Positions 9,468 through 24,400 of a stretch of 64,000 nucleotides of DNA are shown here, piece after piece. Each line of letters begins with the position of its first letter. Position 1 is the stretch's first letter. The notes beneath the pieces are model-generated. The model did no database searches. It saw nothing but the letters and a program-made list of their open reading frames with translations, and was not told the origin of the DNA. Source of the stretch: Tachypleus tridentatus (taxonomy: Eukaryota; Arthropoda; Merostomata; Xiphosura; Limulidae); contig NC_134833.1 of the NCBI RefSeq assembly GCF_004210375.1, forward strand, positions 21,631,396-21,695,395. The letters are read 5' to 3'. The translations under genes and the position numbers were made by a program.

Positions 9468-12400
9468 CTTGGAATAAAAGGTCAGAGATGCATAAAAACG
9501 TTTAATTTTATGTTAGATATATTATCGTCAGTATAACTTTGAAGTATGGTTGTATCTTGCATGTACTCAAGGTAAAAAATATCGCACGTCAGTCCGTGAA
9601 TACTTTCAATAAATAGAATACTGAACACAACTTAAAATGTGGTAAACAAAACACAGAAATGTTATAAAATAGAAGTTTTAAGTACCATAAATCAACGTTT
9701 TATTTGAATGTTGTAAACCTATTTATTAATATGAACTTCCGATTAGTGCAAGTTGTGTGTATAAACTGATATTGTAAATTAACCTAATAATCAGAATAAC
9801 TAATTAACTGTACTTTTCTTACGTTTCTGCTTATATATATTATAATGGATCATTTGGGTACCATCGATGCTAGCGGTATTTTCGGTCATAATCCCAGTAA
9901 TATCTCACGATATATTCAGCTTAGGAGACTTAGGTTAGTTCTAGATCATATATATTAAATTAACAATACAAAATAATCTTTATAATAAAACCACATAATA
10001 ATAAACAATATGTAAAAAATAAAAAACATTAATAAACAATAAATAAAAATTAATGCTATTTAATGTAATAAATACTAAAACCAATAGTGTTATTAAAAGT
10101 AGCAATAAATAAACAATATAGTATATCTTTGCTTTGGGAATACAACAGTACTAGATGTCAGCTTGAATTAATGTCATATAAGAAACTTCTTTGTAAAACG
10201 TAAACTCAGAATAATATGACTGTTTTTTTTTTCCCCAATTCTCCCTGGTACGTTTTTTGACCAAAGAAAACTCATAAGTCATCCTTACTGTCTAGCGTCA
10301 GAGGCAAATAACATCTTTATTCAACATGTGCTGCTGTTTTAACACTGTCAATTTTGTACCAGTGAATTTCACATAACACAATAAAAAACGAATGTTTATG
10401 AATAAACGAAATAATAAAATATTAAAGAAATAGTATATTTATCACTGAGTAACAGCATTAGAGGACTTCAGAATATTTGTTCAATTAATATGTAAATGGC
10501 GGAGCTCACTGAAAGCTTAGTACATCAAGTAGACGTTAGCATTGGTAGCCTACTTCCCTTATTATTATAAGACACACGATTTCTGACTGCGGACAGTTGT
10601 CGTTTTCCGAAGCTAGCCTCAATATACGACAATAGTTCGCAAACCCTTTGGGGATTCACGAAATGTTTTTGAGGGGTTTCGAAAAACAGCCATTCCACCG
10701 ATTAGATTATAACTTTAACATAAGACTCTTCATGAGAAATTGAAAGGTGAGGGAAGGTGCGTATTTCTGAGTGTTTTTAAAATGAAATCGCCTGTAAGTG
10801 TTGTTTTTAGTGCTAAAATGAAAAACACGTTTAGGCTTAACGAGTGTGATACGAGTTACGAAAGTGAAATCCTGGAAGGCTATAGTTGTTTTCATAATGT
10901 AAAGGCCCGGCATGGCCAGGTGGAATAAGGCATTCAGAATCCCTGTCGCGCCAAACATGCTCGCCCTTTCAGCCGTGGGGACGTTATAATCTGACAGTCA
11001 ATCCTACTATTCGTTGGTAAAAGAGTAGCCCAAGAGTTGGCGGTTGGCGGTGATGAATAGCTGCCTTCCCTTTAGTCTTACACTGCAAAATTAGGTACGG
11101 CTAGTGCAGATAGCTCTCGTGTAGCTTTGTGCGAAATTCCAAAACAAACATAATGTAATAAAATTAATAATAAATAGTGTGTAATAAATGTGTCGTAAGG
11201 AAAACAAATTTTATGTTTCCGAGATCAATGTATGGAAAATACTTATCTTTAGAAGGGGATTAGTGAGATTTGATATTTTCATGAGGGGAGTTCGCAGGGT
11301 ACTAAACCTCCGGAACCTCTGGTGTACAGCAACGTTTAAGTTTTACAAAAAACAGAACTGTTTCTCAGAACGGCTGGTATAAGTAACAACACTTTTATTG
11401 ATAGAGAACAACGTTTCGACCTTCCTAGGTCATCTTAACCTGAAGATAACCCAACAATGTCGAAACGTTGTTATCAATAAAAGTGTTAATACTCATACCA
11501 CCTGTTCTGATATATATATTTTTTTACTTCAAATGGGTTTCTCGTCATCAAAAATAAACAGAACTGTTGAGTTGAGAATGGTATTCATATATTAAACGTT
11601 GTGTTTTCTGATTTATCAGTGAGCGTTTCTCAGTTTATTTTTGAAGGTCTGAGGACGAGGATACAAATATGGACGACTACTTGAAACACAAGGTATTTAA
11701 TGGATGTCTTTGACACAAAAAAGACAAAAATATTTAAACAGAACTTACTTCACAAGAGTCCTGTCCTCCTGTCTCGTATCCAGCACAAATAAAAGTGTTC
11801 TTTATTATTTTGTCGTGGCCACTATGAAGGAACATTTCTTGACACTTACTGTTTCCAATTATTGGTACTTTTACGTACTGTAAACGTTTTGGAACAGGAC
11901 CATCTAAATATTTAAAATTATCATATAATGAAATATTGTATGTTAATCATGGCTACTTCAAAGTCAAATGAAAAGAAAACACCACATGTAATATTGAAAA
12001 TTCTGATATTATTTTCACGACGTGACGTTACATATAATAATAGAAAACACGGATATTTTACAAGGCGTGACACTACATCTAAACAGAAAACAGATAATTC
12101 CAAGAGGTGACATTACATATAATAATAGAAAACACGGATACTTTCATGGCGTGACACTACATCTCAACATACAAAAATACATATATTTTCATGACAAGGA
12201 ACAACTTTAACTGCAGAAGTGTACCCAAGCAGAATGATTAGTAAAGTTTTAGGTATTACATATGTAGTTTTGTCTGACAAAATCTATAGAACTAATCATT
12301 ATTTATCCAAGTAACGGATATATATGTATATATAAACATAAACATAATTCACAGACATTAACGACGTTCAACACAGAATTCTATAAACGTGCAACATGCC

Positions 12401-15400
12401 TGTGAGGTCTTCCCATAACCAACTGTGACGTCTGTTGTAACGTTAATTTAAATTCAGTCTGTTTAAGATTTCCTGTTCAGTTCACCCTAAAACAAAACTG
12501 AGACAGAAATTTTTGTTTACTGTGACAAGACTCGTCTTTGTAATATTAAAACTAAAATCACCATGGAAGTCCTTCATCCAGCCTGATACAAAAACTGTCT
12601 CCTCTGTGAAGTTCTCTCATCTCGTTGCGTGTAACGAGACTTATCTTTGTAATGCTAAAACTAAACATTATGTTATATGTTAAAACTGAAATCACCATGG
12701 AAGTCCTTCATTCAGCCTGTTACAAAGCTGTCTCCTCTGTGAAGTTCTCTTATCTCGTTGTGTGTAACGAGACTTATCTTTGTAATGCTGAAACTAAACA
12801 TTATGTTATATGTTAAAACTGAAATCACCATGGAAGTCTTTTTCCTCATCTTTATACAAAAGATGTCTCTTCTGTGAAGTCTCAGCTTGTTACGTATGGC
12901 AAGACCTATCTTTATAATACTAAATCTGCAATTACCATGGAAGAGCTTTCCCCAGCCTGAGACAAAAGCTGTCTTCCCAGTAAAGTCATCTCCACTCTCA
13001 GGAAGACAGATTGGGACGATGTGAGGCTGAAACCTGACTGGTGTCTCCAGTTCCAGAAGTGCTAAATCATTTTCAAACGATTGCGTGTTGAAATTTCTGT
13101 GAACGATAATTTTCTTCACATTTTTCACCACAGGTTTCAAAGATTCAAAATCACCTCCGAAATCGTGTTCTCCTAACACAACCACAAGAGAAGCTAGAAC
13201 CCTGAAAAGTAAGTTGTGTTTCACGATCATAGAATAATCTAATATTTGTGAAAGTGTTAAGGTAAAACACCATTTATTTATATAATTATAAAACGCATGC
13301 CGGAACACAAAATTCCACTTTCTAAGATGGCACTAAATATTTAGTTAGATAATTAAACGTGTTATTTTTTTTAAAAAGGCTCATAAGTAACATAAAACAT
13401 TTATGCCGTATCTAATATTATTTAAATATAACTAATTTTAAATAATTTTAGCAGTAGAAATATTAATAGAAAATACATTATTGTATTTTCAGTACAGATA
13501 TAAATAGAATGGTGATGATATATAAGAACAATAGTCTAACTAAAGTCTTCGTAAATGTAGGACTAACCTAAATTCCTAAGCTAGCCGAATCTCGGGTGAT
13601 ATTATTGGGATTATGGCCGACATTATCGATAATAGCGAGTGTACCCAAATGATGAGGCAAAGTATTCTTATCATTATAGGCCTTATTCACCTCTTGTGTA
13701 GTTTGGTAATCGTAACTAGATTCGTTAATCTATCGATCACTTATTAGTTCTGATTTATATTAGTTAACCTGCTTAATAGTTACATCTCGGGTTTGAAAAA
13801 CTGTATGGCTGTTTATCTTAAACAGGTACATTTGGTGAATGGTAGCAATCTATTAAGGTGTATTACGAAAAAAAGCACAACTTCTTTAACAATTTCGTAC
13901 ACGCCCATAAAACGTCATTTAGGCATAGAGTACATTTTCGGAAATATTTGTATTTACAATGCTGTATCAACCTTCCGAGTGGGGGCGCCTTATTCTTTAG
14001 ATAAACGTAACATGTTAGGAAAGTACAACAAGTTGCCAAATATGTAATATTATTTTTTATTAGTTGATTGTTTTGAAAGACACATTATTTTTGTTTGTTT
14101 TCAGTTATGCACAAAACTGCGTAATGGGCTATCTGTGGTAGACATACCACGAGTATCGCCTTCAGACTTGTCTGAAGCTGCGCCTCTGGGGATAGAGCCC
14201 CTATATCATTCCATTGAACTTACGACACATTACATACTATGTGTATAAATAATTCAGTACATTTTCAAATCTCAGGCATTGTTCTACACATCCGGTTCTT
14301 TTACACTTGAAACAAGTAAAATATTTCGTTTAGTTGGATGTTTACTCCGCTAGTACTCTGATGTATCAAAATATCCAAACAAAAGATGTTATCGAAACCA
14401 CAGGTTGTGTAGAACACGTTTACTACGCGAAAAAAAGTAGTTTGTTTCGCACAAAGCTACACGAGGGCTATCTGCGCTAGCCGTCCCTAATTTAGCAGTG
14501 AAAGACTAGAAGGAAGACGGCTAGTCATCACCACTCACCGCCAACTCATGAGCTACATTTTTACCAACGAATAGTGGGATTGACCGTAACATTATAACGT
14601 CCCCCCGGCTGAAAAGGTGTTTGGTGTAACTGGGATTCGAACCTGGGACCCTCAGATTAAAAGTCGAGTTCCTTAACCACCTAGCCATGCCATTAAATAT
14701 AATAATAACAAAGTAGTACTTACCCTGGTTGGCAGTGAGCTGCTGTTATCACGTATTTGGAATTTAGTAAGACACCTCCACATTTATTCTTTAGAAACAG
14801 TCCCAGCCAAGTTGATTCCTTCAAAAGCACCTACACAATAACCATGATTACAATATTGTTATCATAGCACCATTATAATAATATTACAATACGTATAGTA
14901 TATGTTATCACTATTAACCTGTAGGTTTAAAGATAAATAGCTACTGTAATCTGCGCTGTCGCAGCTACTGAATTGTAGGTCTTAAAAATTGAAATCTAAA
15001 ACACCTAGCGGCGAAGTTATTGCGACATCAAAAAAGCGGCTGTTCCTCTTATAACCTCTTTTAGCATTGTTATTCTCGGTTTGATCTCAACATGATTTTA
15101 ACATGTTTATCGAGCTTAGACTTAGTAGTTGGTATGTCTGGACTGTCAATCCGAGTGTTCACAGCTCGTTTCCGCGAAAACGCACTCCGCACGTTGGAGA
15201 TGTGAGTAACGGTCAAATCGCACTATTCGGTCAGACTACATATAGCTCAACAGTTGGCGGGGGGCGCTAGCCGCTTTCACTGTACTGTTGCAGTTCAGTA
15301 TTAGGAACGGCCATGTGTAGGTAGCACTTCGCGTATTTTTGTGCTAAAGTATTGAACGTAATTTTAAAAACAAGCTACGAATCCATCAATTAATTTACTT

Positions 15401-18400
15401 TAAATACTAAAAGTAATGCTTTTGTATCTCGCCTTTCATGTCTTATTAGTTATGACTCTCTACTCGCAGTGTGCGAGTCACGTGCTCACAGTCCGTCACT
15501 TAACACACTCGTCCTTTTAGTCGTTGGGCCGTCATAATGTGACAGTCAATCCTACCGTTTTATGGAAATAAGTTGGCGGTGGACAGTGTCGAATAACTCT
15601 TTTGCTTTTAGTCTACCACTTCAAAATTAAGGAAGGCTAGTTTTGTGCGAAATTCATCAAACAAACAAACAAGTTCTCGTATGAAAACCTTGTTATTTTC
15701 ATCGCCATGTAAGTATTCACGACATATTTATCGTTGACGTGTTACCCTCAGTCCTGAGCTTTTTAACTTGAACTTGTGTTCCAATTAGCCTGAAGAGATA
15801 TGTACTAAGTGAAACAAACAGAATAAATGTAAAATACTATTACTGTACATTCATGAAAATCCCTAGGGTATTAGATAAAGATTATAGGGCTTGAAAATAT
15901 AATAGGCTTAATACTAATATCTTATTACAAGTATAATTACAAACACTATAATTCGTATTAAATCACTCATCTGTCATGGCCACTTTCTGAAATAAGCGTT
16001 ATGACCACTAATAATTGTACAATCTGGACATCACTTACCTGTCATGGCTACTTCCTGAAATAAGTGTTATAACTAGTAACAATTCTATCATCTGGACACC
16101 ACTTACCTGTCATGGCTACTTCCTGAAATAAGTGTTATAACTAGTAACAATTCTATCATCTGTACACCACTTACCTGTCATGGCTACTTCCTGAAATAAG
16201 TGTTATGACCACTAACAATTCTGCCATACGGACACCACTTACTTGCCAAGGCCACTCTCCAAAGTAAGCGTTACGACCTCCAACAATTCTACCGTACGGC
16301 CTTAACGACCTGACCCCACAGTCTAAAAGGGATAAAAAAAAAGTGAGCAGTGAAATAGGCTGTTAGTAGTTAAGTATCAAGATATTCTAACCGTATTCAC
16401 TTAATTTCCAAGACTTTATGCCTTTGTTAAACAAGGTGTTACCATGTACTGTTCAAGAACTTGTTGATCAGTGTAACTTGCACAACTAAAACTATAATAC
16501 TATATGGTTACCACAATGATTTTCTGTTTCTGAAAATGTTGCAACCTAAATAGCATAAGATGAGGATTAGTTCTAAACTATTTTACATCGTTATTGATGG
16601 TTAAAAGAATAATCACTTCCTTTTTTATATAACTTATATCTTTTGTTTGTATCTTAATATCATTGAGTCGAATAAGAAAACATTCCCACAAATATCTGAA
16701 AAATATTCATAGTACGTTTTAAGGGTCAGGCGCAGGGTAATGGTTCCATATCAGCTTGTGGGTTTAGGAATCGAGATGTGATGCAGCCTTAACTGCACAG
16801 TGGGTGTGTTATAAAAGTAACAGACAATGCCACGATTAAGTTCAAAGAACCGGACAAACCTAAGATTATGATGTTGACTGACTGGTTTTCATATGCTCAT
16901 TTTGGAACATCTAGGCCTAAATACCAGGAAGTCTCTGATTTGACTGGTTTAACCCACATGCTAATAAGGTGTCTTCTTATTTTAAAAAATCCAAATCCAT
17001 TTTTATAGTGATGCACTTTTAATAAGCCCAGTATTTTCCTTTTTAAAAAAAGAACATCAAAGCTGAATAATCCTCAATTAGGAAAGAGAGAGAAATGCCC
17101 TAGAAATGCTTTCAAATACAGAACTTAAAAACAAAACAACAATAAAAGGGCTTCAACGAGCCACTGGAAGACTTGTTTGTTTGATTTTCTTATAGCAAAG
17201 CTACACTGGGGCTATCTGCTGAGTACACGGAGGGGAATCGAATCCTTGATTTTAGCGTTGCAAATCCGTAGATTTACCGCTGTACCCGTGAGGAACCCGC
17301 TAGAGTCCCTAAAAGGTAGTTTTATAAAACTAAATGCATGGATAAAATATGAGATTCATTCAGATTCTTTTGTGGTAATTTTGTTTCAAAAAATAGCAGG
17401 ATTAAGATATCTTTGGACAATAACAAACCGAAAGAGAAATTGGATATTGTTTTAACCTTTTCTTTAAACTTCTTAAATAATGTTTTCGATAACTAGAGTA
17501 TTTAAAAAAATTTCGGCTGAAATGTAAATATTTGTGTTTATTTGAAGTTTAGGACAAGGCTATACAATGGACTCTCTGTACTCGGTCTTCTGTACTCTGT
17601 ACTTTTTTCACAAATTAACGTTTTCTTGTTTCTGTTTTATTTTTTTCCCGTAGTTAACAACGTTAGTAACGGAAAATGTTTGGATTTGCAGGACTATATA
17701 AAAATGGAAGATGGATTAATTAATTATTTGTTCGCTTAAGCCATTAAAACTATCTGTCACATTCCCTAGTTTTGAACTACTGACCACAGAGACGTGACCA
17801 GTCGATAGCACTCATGGCCAACTCTTGGGTTCTTTTTACCAACTAATAGTGGGATTAATATACACATAATGACTCTTCCACACTTGAAGGGAAGGAAATG
17901 TACGGTGCTGGGTTGCGATCTCGAGACCCACAGATAACGAGTCAAACGTCCTAGCTTACAGCCAGAACCTCGACAGGTTAAAATAAAAGGTTGTTTGAAG
18001 TTAAGCACAAAGCTACACAATAGGCTATCTGTGCTCTGCCCACTACCACTATCGAAAACCAATTTCTAGCGTTGTAAGCCTGCAGACATACTGGTGTGCC
18101 AGTGGGAGGCGATTTTTTTTTTTAGATTGGTTTGGTTTGTTTTGAATTTCGTCCAAAGCTACACGAGGGCTATCTCTGCCAGCCATCTCTAGATTAGCAG
18201 TGTAAGGCTAGAGGGAAGGCAGCTAGTCATCACCATCCACCGCCAGCTCTTGGGCTACTCTTTTACCAACGAATATGACCGTCACATTATAACGTCCTCA
18301 CGGTTGAAAGGGCGAATATGATTTTGGTGTGACGGAGATTAGAATTCGCGATTCTAGGATTACCAGTCGAGTGCCTTAACCACCTGGCCATGGCGGTCCT

Positions 18401-21400
18401 TTTTTAAGGACAATTTTTTTACAATTTAATATATTGTAATTGAAGGTATCTGACCTTTACTTTCACTGGAATTAATCACCTTGCAAGCTACACAATGTGC
18501 TATCTGTGCTGTGCTCACCACGAGCATCAAAACCCGGTTTCTAGATGTGTGAGTCCGCAGACATACCGCTATGCCATTAGGGGGCAGAATGTAATTGAAC
18601 AGAAATGTCGACACGTCGATAAGTGGAAATCTGTAATTGTATTCTACTAGTGCAAATGACAATGTATAATATAATTTCTTTCTAAAAATATTAAGATGTG
18701 TCGAAAAAGAATTGTCATATTTTTCATCTGCACCATCAATTGACAAAAGTCTGTGTGTATCTGTCCGTTTATAGTTGGCAAAGTGATGGACTAATTGTCA
18801 TCAGATTTGTTATAGCCACTTAGATGTCCAAGGAAATGACATAGGTTGGTTAGGCCTTCTCGCCTCTACCCCCTCGTCTGGTTATCCCAAGGGTAATAAT
18901 TCTTCCTCATGTGTTATATATTTTAATAATTGGCGAGGCGCAAAACTGGTTGTCACCAAAACTTGCATCTACCTTATGTCCCACAAAGAGTGCCATGGGG
19001 TCGTCATTCGAATCTTTTCTGTCTCACCCCTAAGGCCTTTGTAGTTTTCCCTGCACGTTGACTGTTTGTTTGCTTTTTAATTCACGCAAAGATACACGAG
19101 GGCTATCTACCCTAGCCGTCCCTAATTAGGCAGTGTAAGACTAGAGAGAAGACAGCTAGTTATCACCACCCACTGACAAATCTCGGGCTATTCTTTCACC
19201 AACGAATAGTAGGATTGACCGTCACATTATATAGTGCCCGCACGGCTGAAAGGGCGAGCATGTTGGTGCAACGGGGATTCGAACCCACGATCCTCAGATT
19301 ACGATTCGAGCGCCTTAATCACCAGGCTATGCCGGACCACCCTGCACGTTGAAAGGGGCTCAAACAACATTTTAAGTGCCCACACGTGTAAATTAATAGC
19401 CCTGAACTAATAAACTGTTTCGGAAAAAAATCGATTTTCATGCTAGCGTTTCCTGTTCTTTCCAAACGCTAGATAATTTATAACAGGACAGTTCCTAAGA
19501 TGTCAGAGTTACAGGATCATATTCAATAGCTGTATAACGAATTAGATAAGACAGAACCACCTGGTGGGATAATCACCTTCTTATCGTTCACTTTTGTGTC
19601 ATCAATCTGGAGATAGGTTGATATTATCAAACTTCAGTCCAAAATTAGTCATTTCGTTTTACCTATTGTTATTTTAATAACGTGTTTTAATTCGTTAAGT
19701 TTGATTAACAAGAAAGGGGAACTGGTATATGTTAAACTTATGACTTTTTCTGCCATATTTGACAATATTTTACAATATCTTACTAAACACGGCGGTGAGT
19801 AATTTATTTTGGTTCGATACCTTTCAAGTGATCCACGTGCTAATATAAGGCACCGAACATGTAATTACCTTTCCTGTAGTCCCATTGTTGCTTGGCTGTC
19901 ATTAAAGGAGTTACTCTACTTGGAAGAGTGCTTGACGTCACTTTCATAATGTTTGTTGCCTTTGGTGAGGTGTTTTGACTCACAATGTCCGAATTAAAGG
20001 GAAGTTTGGTGCTGACGTCGGTGTTGGTATCAACTTGTGTTGCTGCTTCTATATGCGGTCTTGATGTATCGCTGATCGTTTCGTAGTAATACTTTTCAGA
20101 AGTTAGTTTTGTGCTGACTTCGACCAGAGTTTCTTCTGCTTCTAGCTGATCCAAAATGGACTGGACCCCCGCAATTGGAACATCATGGTTAAGTGGGGTT
20201 AAAGTCGTTATCTGTGTAGCTGAGAGTATCTTGTCAGTAGAAGATGTAGGGATAGTTTCCTCTTGAAAAGCTGGAGATGTGACGGTGTTCTCGAGCCTAG
20301 TGCTAGAAGCCAAAATTATGTCTTTATCGTCAGAGTCGCAGGGGTTTAAATTATCCACTACAGTATTGTTTCTACTGATAACACTTTGAGTTACATTAAA
20401 ATCGTTTAATTTTGTGTTCAACTCTGGCTTGGTAGACGTACGAGAATAGGCAAGACTCACACTTGACGTTGTCACCATTGTATTGGTAGCATCATAAACG
20501 GTAGCAGTGCTTGTCTTTGGAGCAGAAATTTCGTTATGAGGTGTGAAACTGGTGAAATGGTGATTGTCTACAGACTGATAGGGGGTTGGAGATAGTGAAA
20601 CTAGACCTTGGCTTGTAGTACCATTCTTTATAACATGTTGGGTCTCGACAATGGGTTTTTGTTTTACAGTATTTGCAAGACTAGAAATGGTATTAAAAGT
20701 CTCTTGTTGGGTATGTGGCCACCTAACGGTGGGCGTTGTACTTAATAGACTAAATAGAGCACTACTGCCATCTAGTGGTTCATGTGTCGTGTAATGATGC
20801 CCGCTTGAAGATGATGCTACATTTTTTATTGGTTCCTTCGTTACATTCGATGACGGTAGTTTACAACAGGTGAGATAGAAAAAACCGTTAGTACAAGTAG
20901 AGAGTAATACGCCATCTTTGTTAATGCAGTTCCACTTGAAAATACAAACTCCTGAATTACCACTGGCGTCTTTACATGTTTTCTTAAGAAGGTTCAGAGT
21001 TTTCCCTAAGTAAATAAAATAAATACAGTAAAATTAACGTAAAAATGCTCTCTTAAATATAGAATCAGACCTTAATCATTCAGCATCAACTCTGACTACG
21101 GAAACTTGCATCAAAATAAGCTTTATGATGTTCTAATTTGTGAGCTAAATCAATTTGGTCATTCAGCATCAACTCTGACTACGGAAACTGACATCAAATA
21201 GTGCGAAATCGTCGTCAAAGTTTTGACACCACTATTAAGTACGTAAAACTGAAAAATAATTCAAATATTATCACATATTTAATAGTGTACACGGTGTATG
21301 ACTCAGTGTTAAACCAAGTGTTATTTATATGCATCAGTGTACACTCTGCATGACTCAATGTTTACTCACTTGAGTTATTTATGTGTATCAGTATAAACTC

Positions 21401-24400
21401 TGTATGAGTCAATGTTACCTCAAATGTTATTTCTATGTATCAGTGTACACGGTGTATGACTCAGTGTTAAACCAAGTGTTATTTATATGCATCAGTGTAC
21501 ACTCTGCATGACTCAATGTTTACTCACTTGAGTTATTTATGTGTATCAGTATAAACTCTGTATGAGTCAATGTTACCTCAAATGTTATTTCTATGTATCA
21601 GTGTACACGGTGTATGACTCAGTGTTAAACCAAGTGTTATTTATATGCATCAGGGTACACTCTGCATGACTCAATGTTTACTCACTTGAGTTATTTATGT
21701 GTATCAGTATAAACTCTGTATGAGTCAATGTTACCTCAAATGTTATTTATATGTATCAGTGTACACGGTGTATGACTCAGCGTTAAACCAAGTGTTATTT
21801 ATATGCATCAGTGTACACTCTGCATGACTCAATGTTTACTCACTTGAGTTATTTATGTGTATCAGTATAAACTCTGTATGAGTCAATGTTACCTCAAATG
21901 TTATTTCTATGTATCAGTGTACACGGTGTATGACTCAGTGTTAAACCAAGTGTTATTTATATGCATCAGGGTACACTCTGCATGACTCAATGTTTACTCA
22001 CTTGAGTTATTTATATGTATCAGTGTACACGGTGTATGACTCAGCGTTAAACTAAGTGTTATTTATATGTACTAGTGTACACTCTGCATGACTCAATGTT
22101 TTTAATCACTTGAGTTATTTATGTGTATCAGTATAAACTCTGTATGAGTCAATGTTACCTCAAATGTTATTTCTATGTATCAGTGTACACTCTGCATGAC
22201 TCAACCTTAAGTAAAACACAATAATGGATGCCCACGTAACTTATCTAATTTTCTTATTCGTTTTCATTTCACCATTTTCTTGTAGGCCATCATAATATCA
22301 CATTTTAAGAATTTTTCCACATCTATATATGCTGCCATATTTTCACATTTTTAATTAAACCATATTCGTAAAGGATTTCACAGTTACATTTTTTTTTCTT
22401 CAAATTTCACGAAAAACTGATTTTAAGTTTGCAAGTTTGTAGCAAGACATTTCTCTTTATTTTCAGCCTAATATTTAAGTAACGATACGAAAAGAGTTTT
22501 GCCACAATTGAATGAAGATAAAGATATAATTGCAACTGGTTTAGCGAGAAGTTTCTTAAGCATCTGAGAAGTTTATAAGCACGTGCAAAACAGAGAAAGT
22601 CCAAAATTTATAAAATGATGTTGGGTGAAACTTATGGACGGTGTAGAAAACGATTATTGTACTTTAGGCATCCAGTAGCTCAGCGGTAAACTTTAGGGAT
22701 TAGACCCTGAGACTCGTGTTTCGATGCCCGTGGTAATTACAGCACAAATACTCCATTGTATAGCTTTGCTCTTAACCACAAACAAAGAAGCAGTGATTTA
22801 ACCTGTTCTGCTCTGTTTCTGATAACACTGGTTATTTTGAGTTCAGAGTCAGTTATTACACGTGTTAGAAAATAAAACAACAACAACAAACCATTTTGAA
22901 GTTACTTTAATGTTCTAGAATGATTAAAGTTCTGAAGGCGTGAAGAAACGAAGCTAAGAGCCAAAATTCGCACGACAGAATTATTACAAAACCTACACAG
23001 CATATCGAACAAGAGACATGTGAAAGAAAACCGAAACCTTTGGCATGAATGCACTCGACTGCATTAGACGCTACTTTTAGGAATGTTCACTCACATGAAA
23101 ATCCATTGATTAAATAATGAATTATTATTTTTTGCTCATAATACAAGGAGATGCAAAGGCATAACAAAGTTTCACGTACATAGATTTTCTTAGTAAAACA
23201 AACTTGTCTCAGTACTTGGCTAATAATCACGAAGAGAAAAGACGAAATAAGAGCGACTTGTCAGAATAGCATGTTTACCAGATGTTACGAAAACGTTAAC
23301 TCAAACGGTGAGTCGAGATTGACTGTTGTCATAAGATTCGTGTCCGAAACGTACCAGCTGATCATTTCTCTCCTTTATTTAACTTTCTATCACAATGTAA
23401 GATTCAACATTAACTCAAATATAATCACGTCTGTACCACAGTACTATATGTAAAATTCAAAATTAACTCAAATATAATCACGTCTGTACCACGATACTAT
23501 ATGTAAAATTCAACATTAACTCTAACGTTATCACACTTGTATCACACTACATACACACCATGTGAGATTCAACATTACCTCAAATATAATCACGTCTGTA
23601 CCACAGTACTATATGTAAAATTCAAAATTAACTCAAATATAATCACGTCTGTACCACGATACTATATGTAAAATTCAACATTAACTCTAACGTTATCACA
23701 CTTGTATCACACTACATACACACCATGTGAGATTCAACATTACCTCAAATATAATCACGTCTGTACCACAGTACTATATGTAAAATTCAACATTAACTCA
23801 AATATAATCACGTCTGTACCACGATACTATATGTAAAATTCAACATTAACTCTAACGTTACCACACTTGTATCACACTACATACACACCATGTAAAATTC
23901 AACATTAACTCTAAATTTATCACATTTGTATCACACTACATACACACCATGTAAAATTCGACATTAACTCTAACGTTATCACGTTTGTATCACACTACAT
24001 ACACACCATGTAAAATTCAACATTAACTCTAAATTTATCACATTTGTATCACACTACATACACACCATGTAAAATTCAACATTAACTCTAGCGTTATCAC
24101 GTTTGTATCACACTACATACACACCATGTAAGATTCAACATTAAATCTAACGTTATCACGTTTGTATCACACTACATACACACCATGTAAGATTCAACAT
24201 TAACTCTAACGTTATCACGTTTGTATCACACTACATACACACCATGTAAGATTCAACATTAATTCTAACGTTATCGCTTTTGTATCACACTACATACACA
24301 CCATGTAAAATTCAACATTAACTCTAACGTTATCACGTTTGTATCACACTACATACACACCATGTAAAATTCAACATTAACTCTAACGTTATCACGTTTG

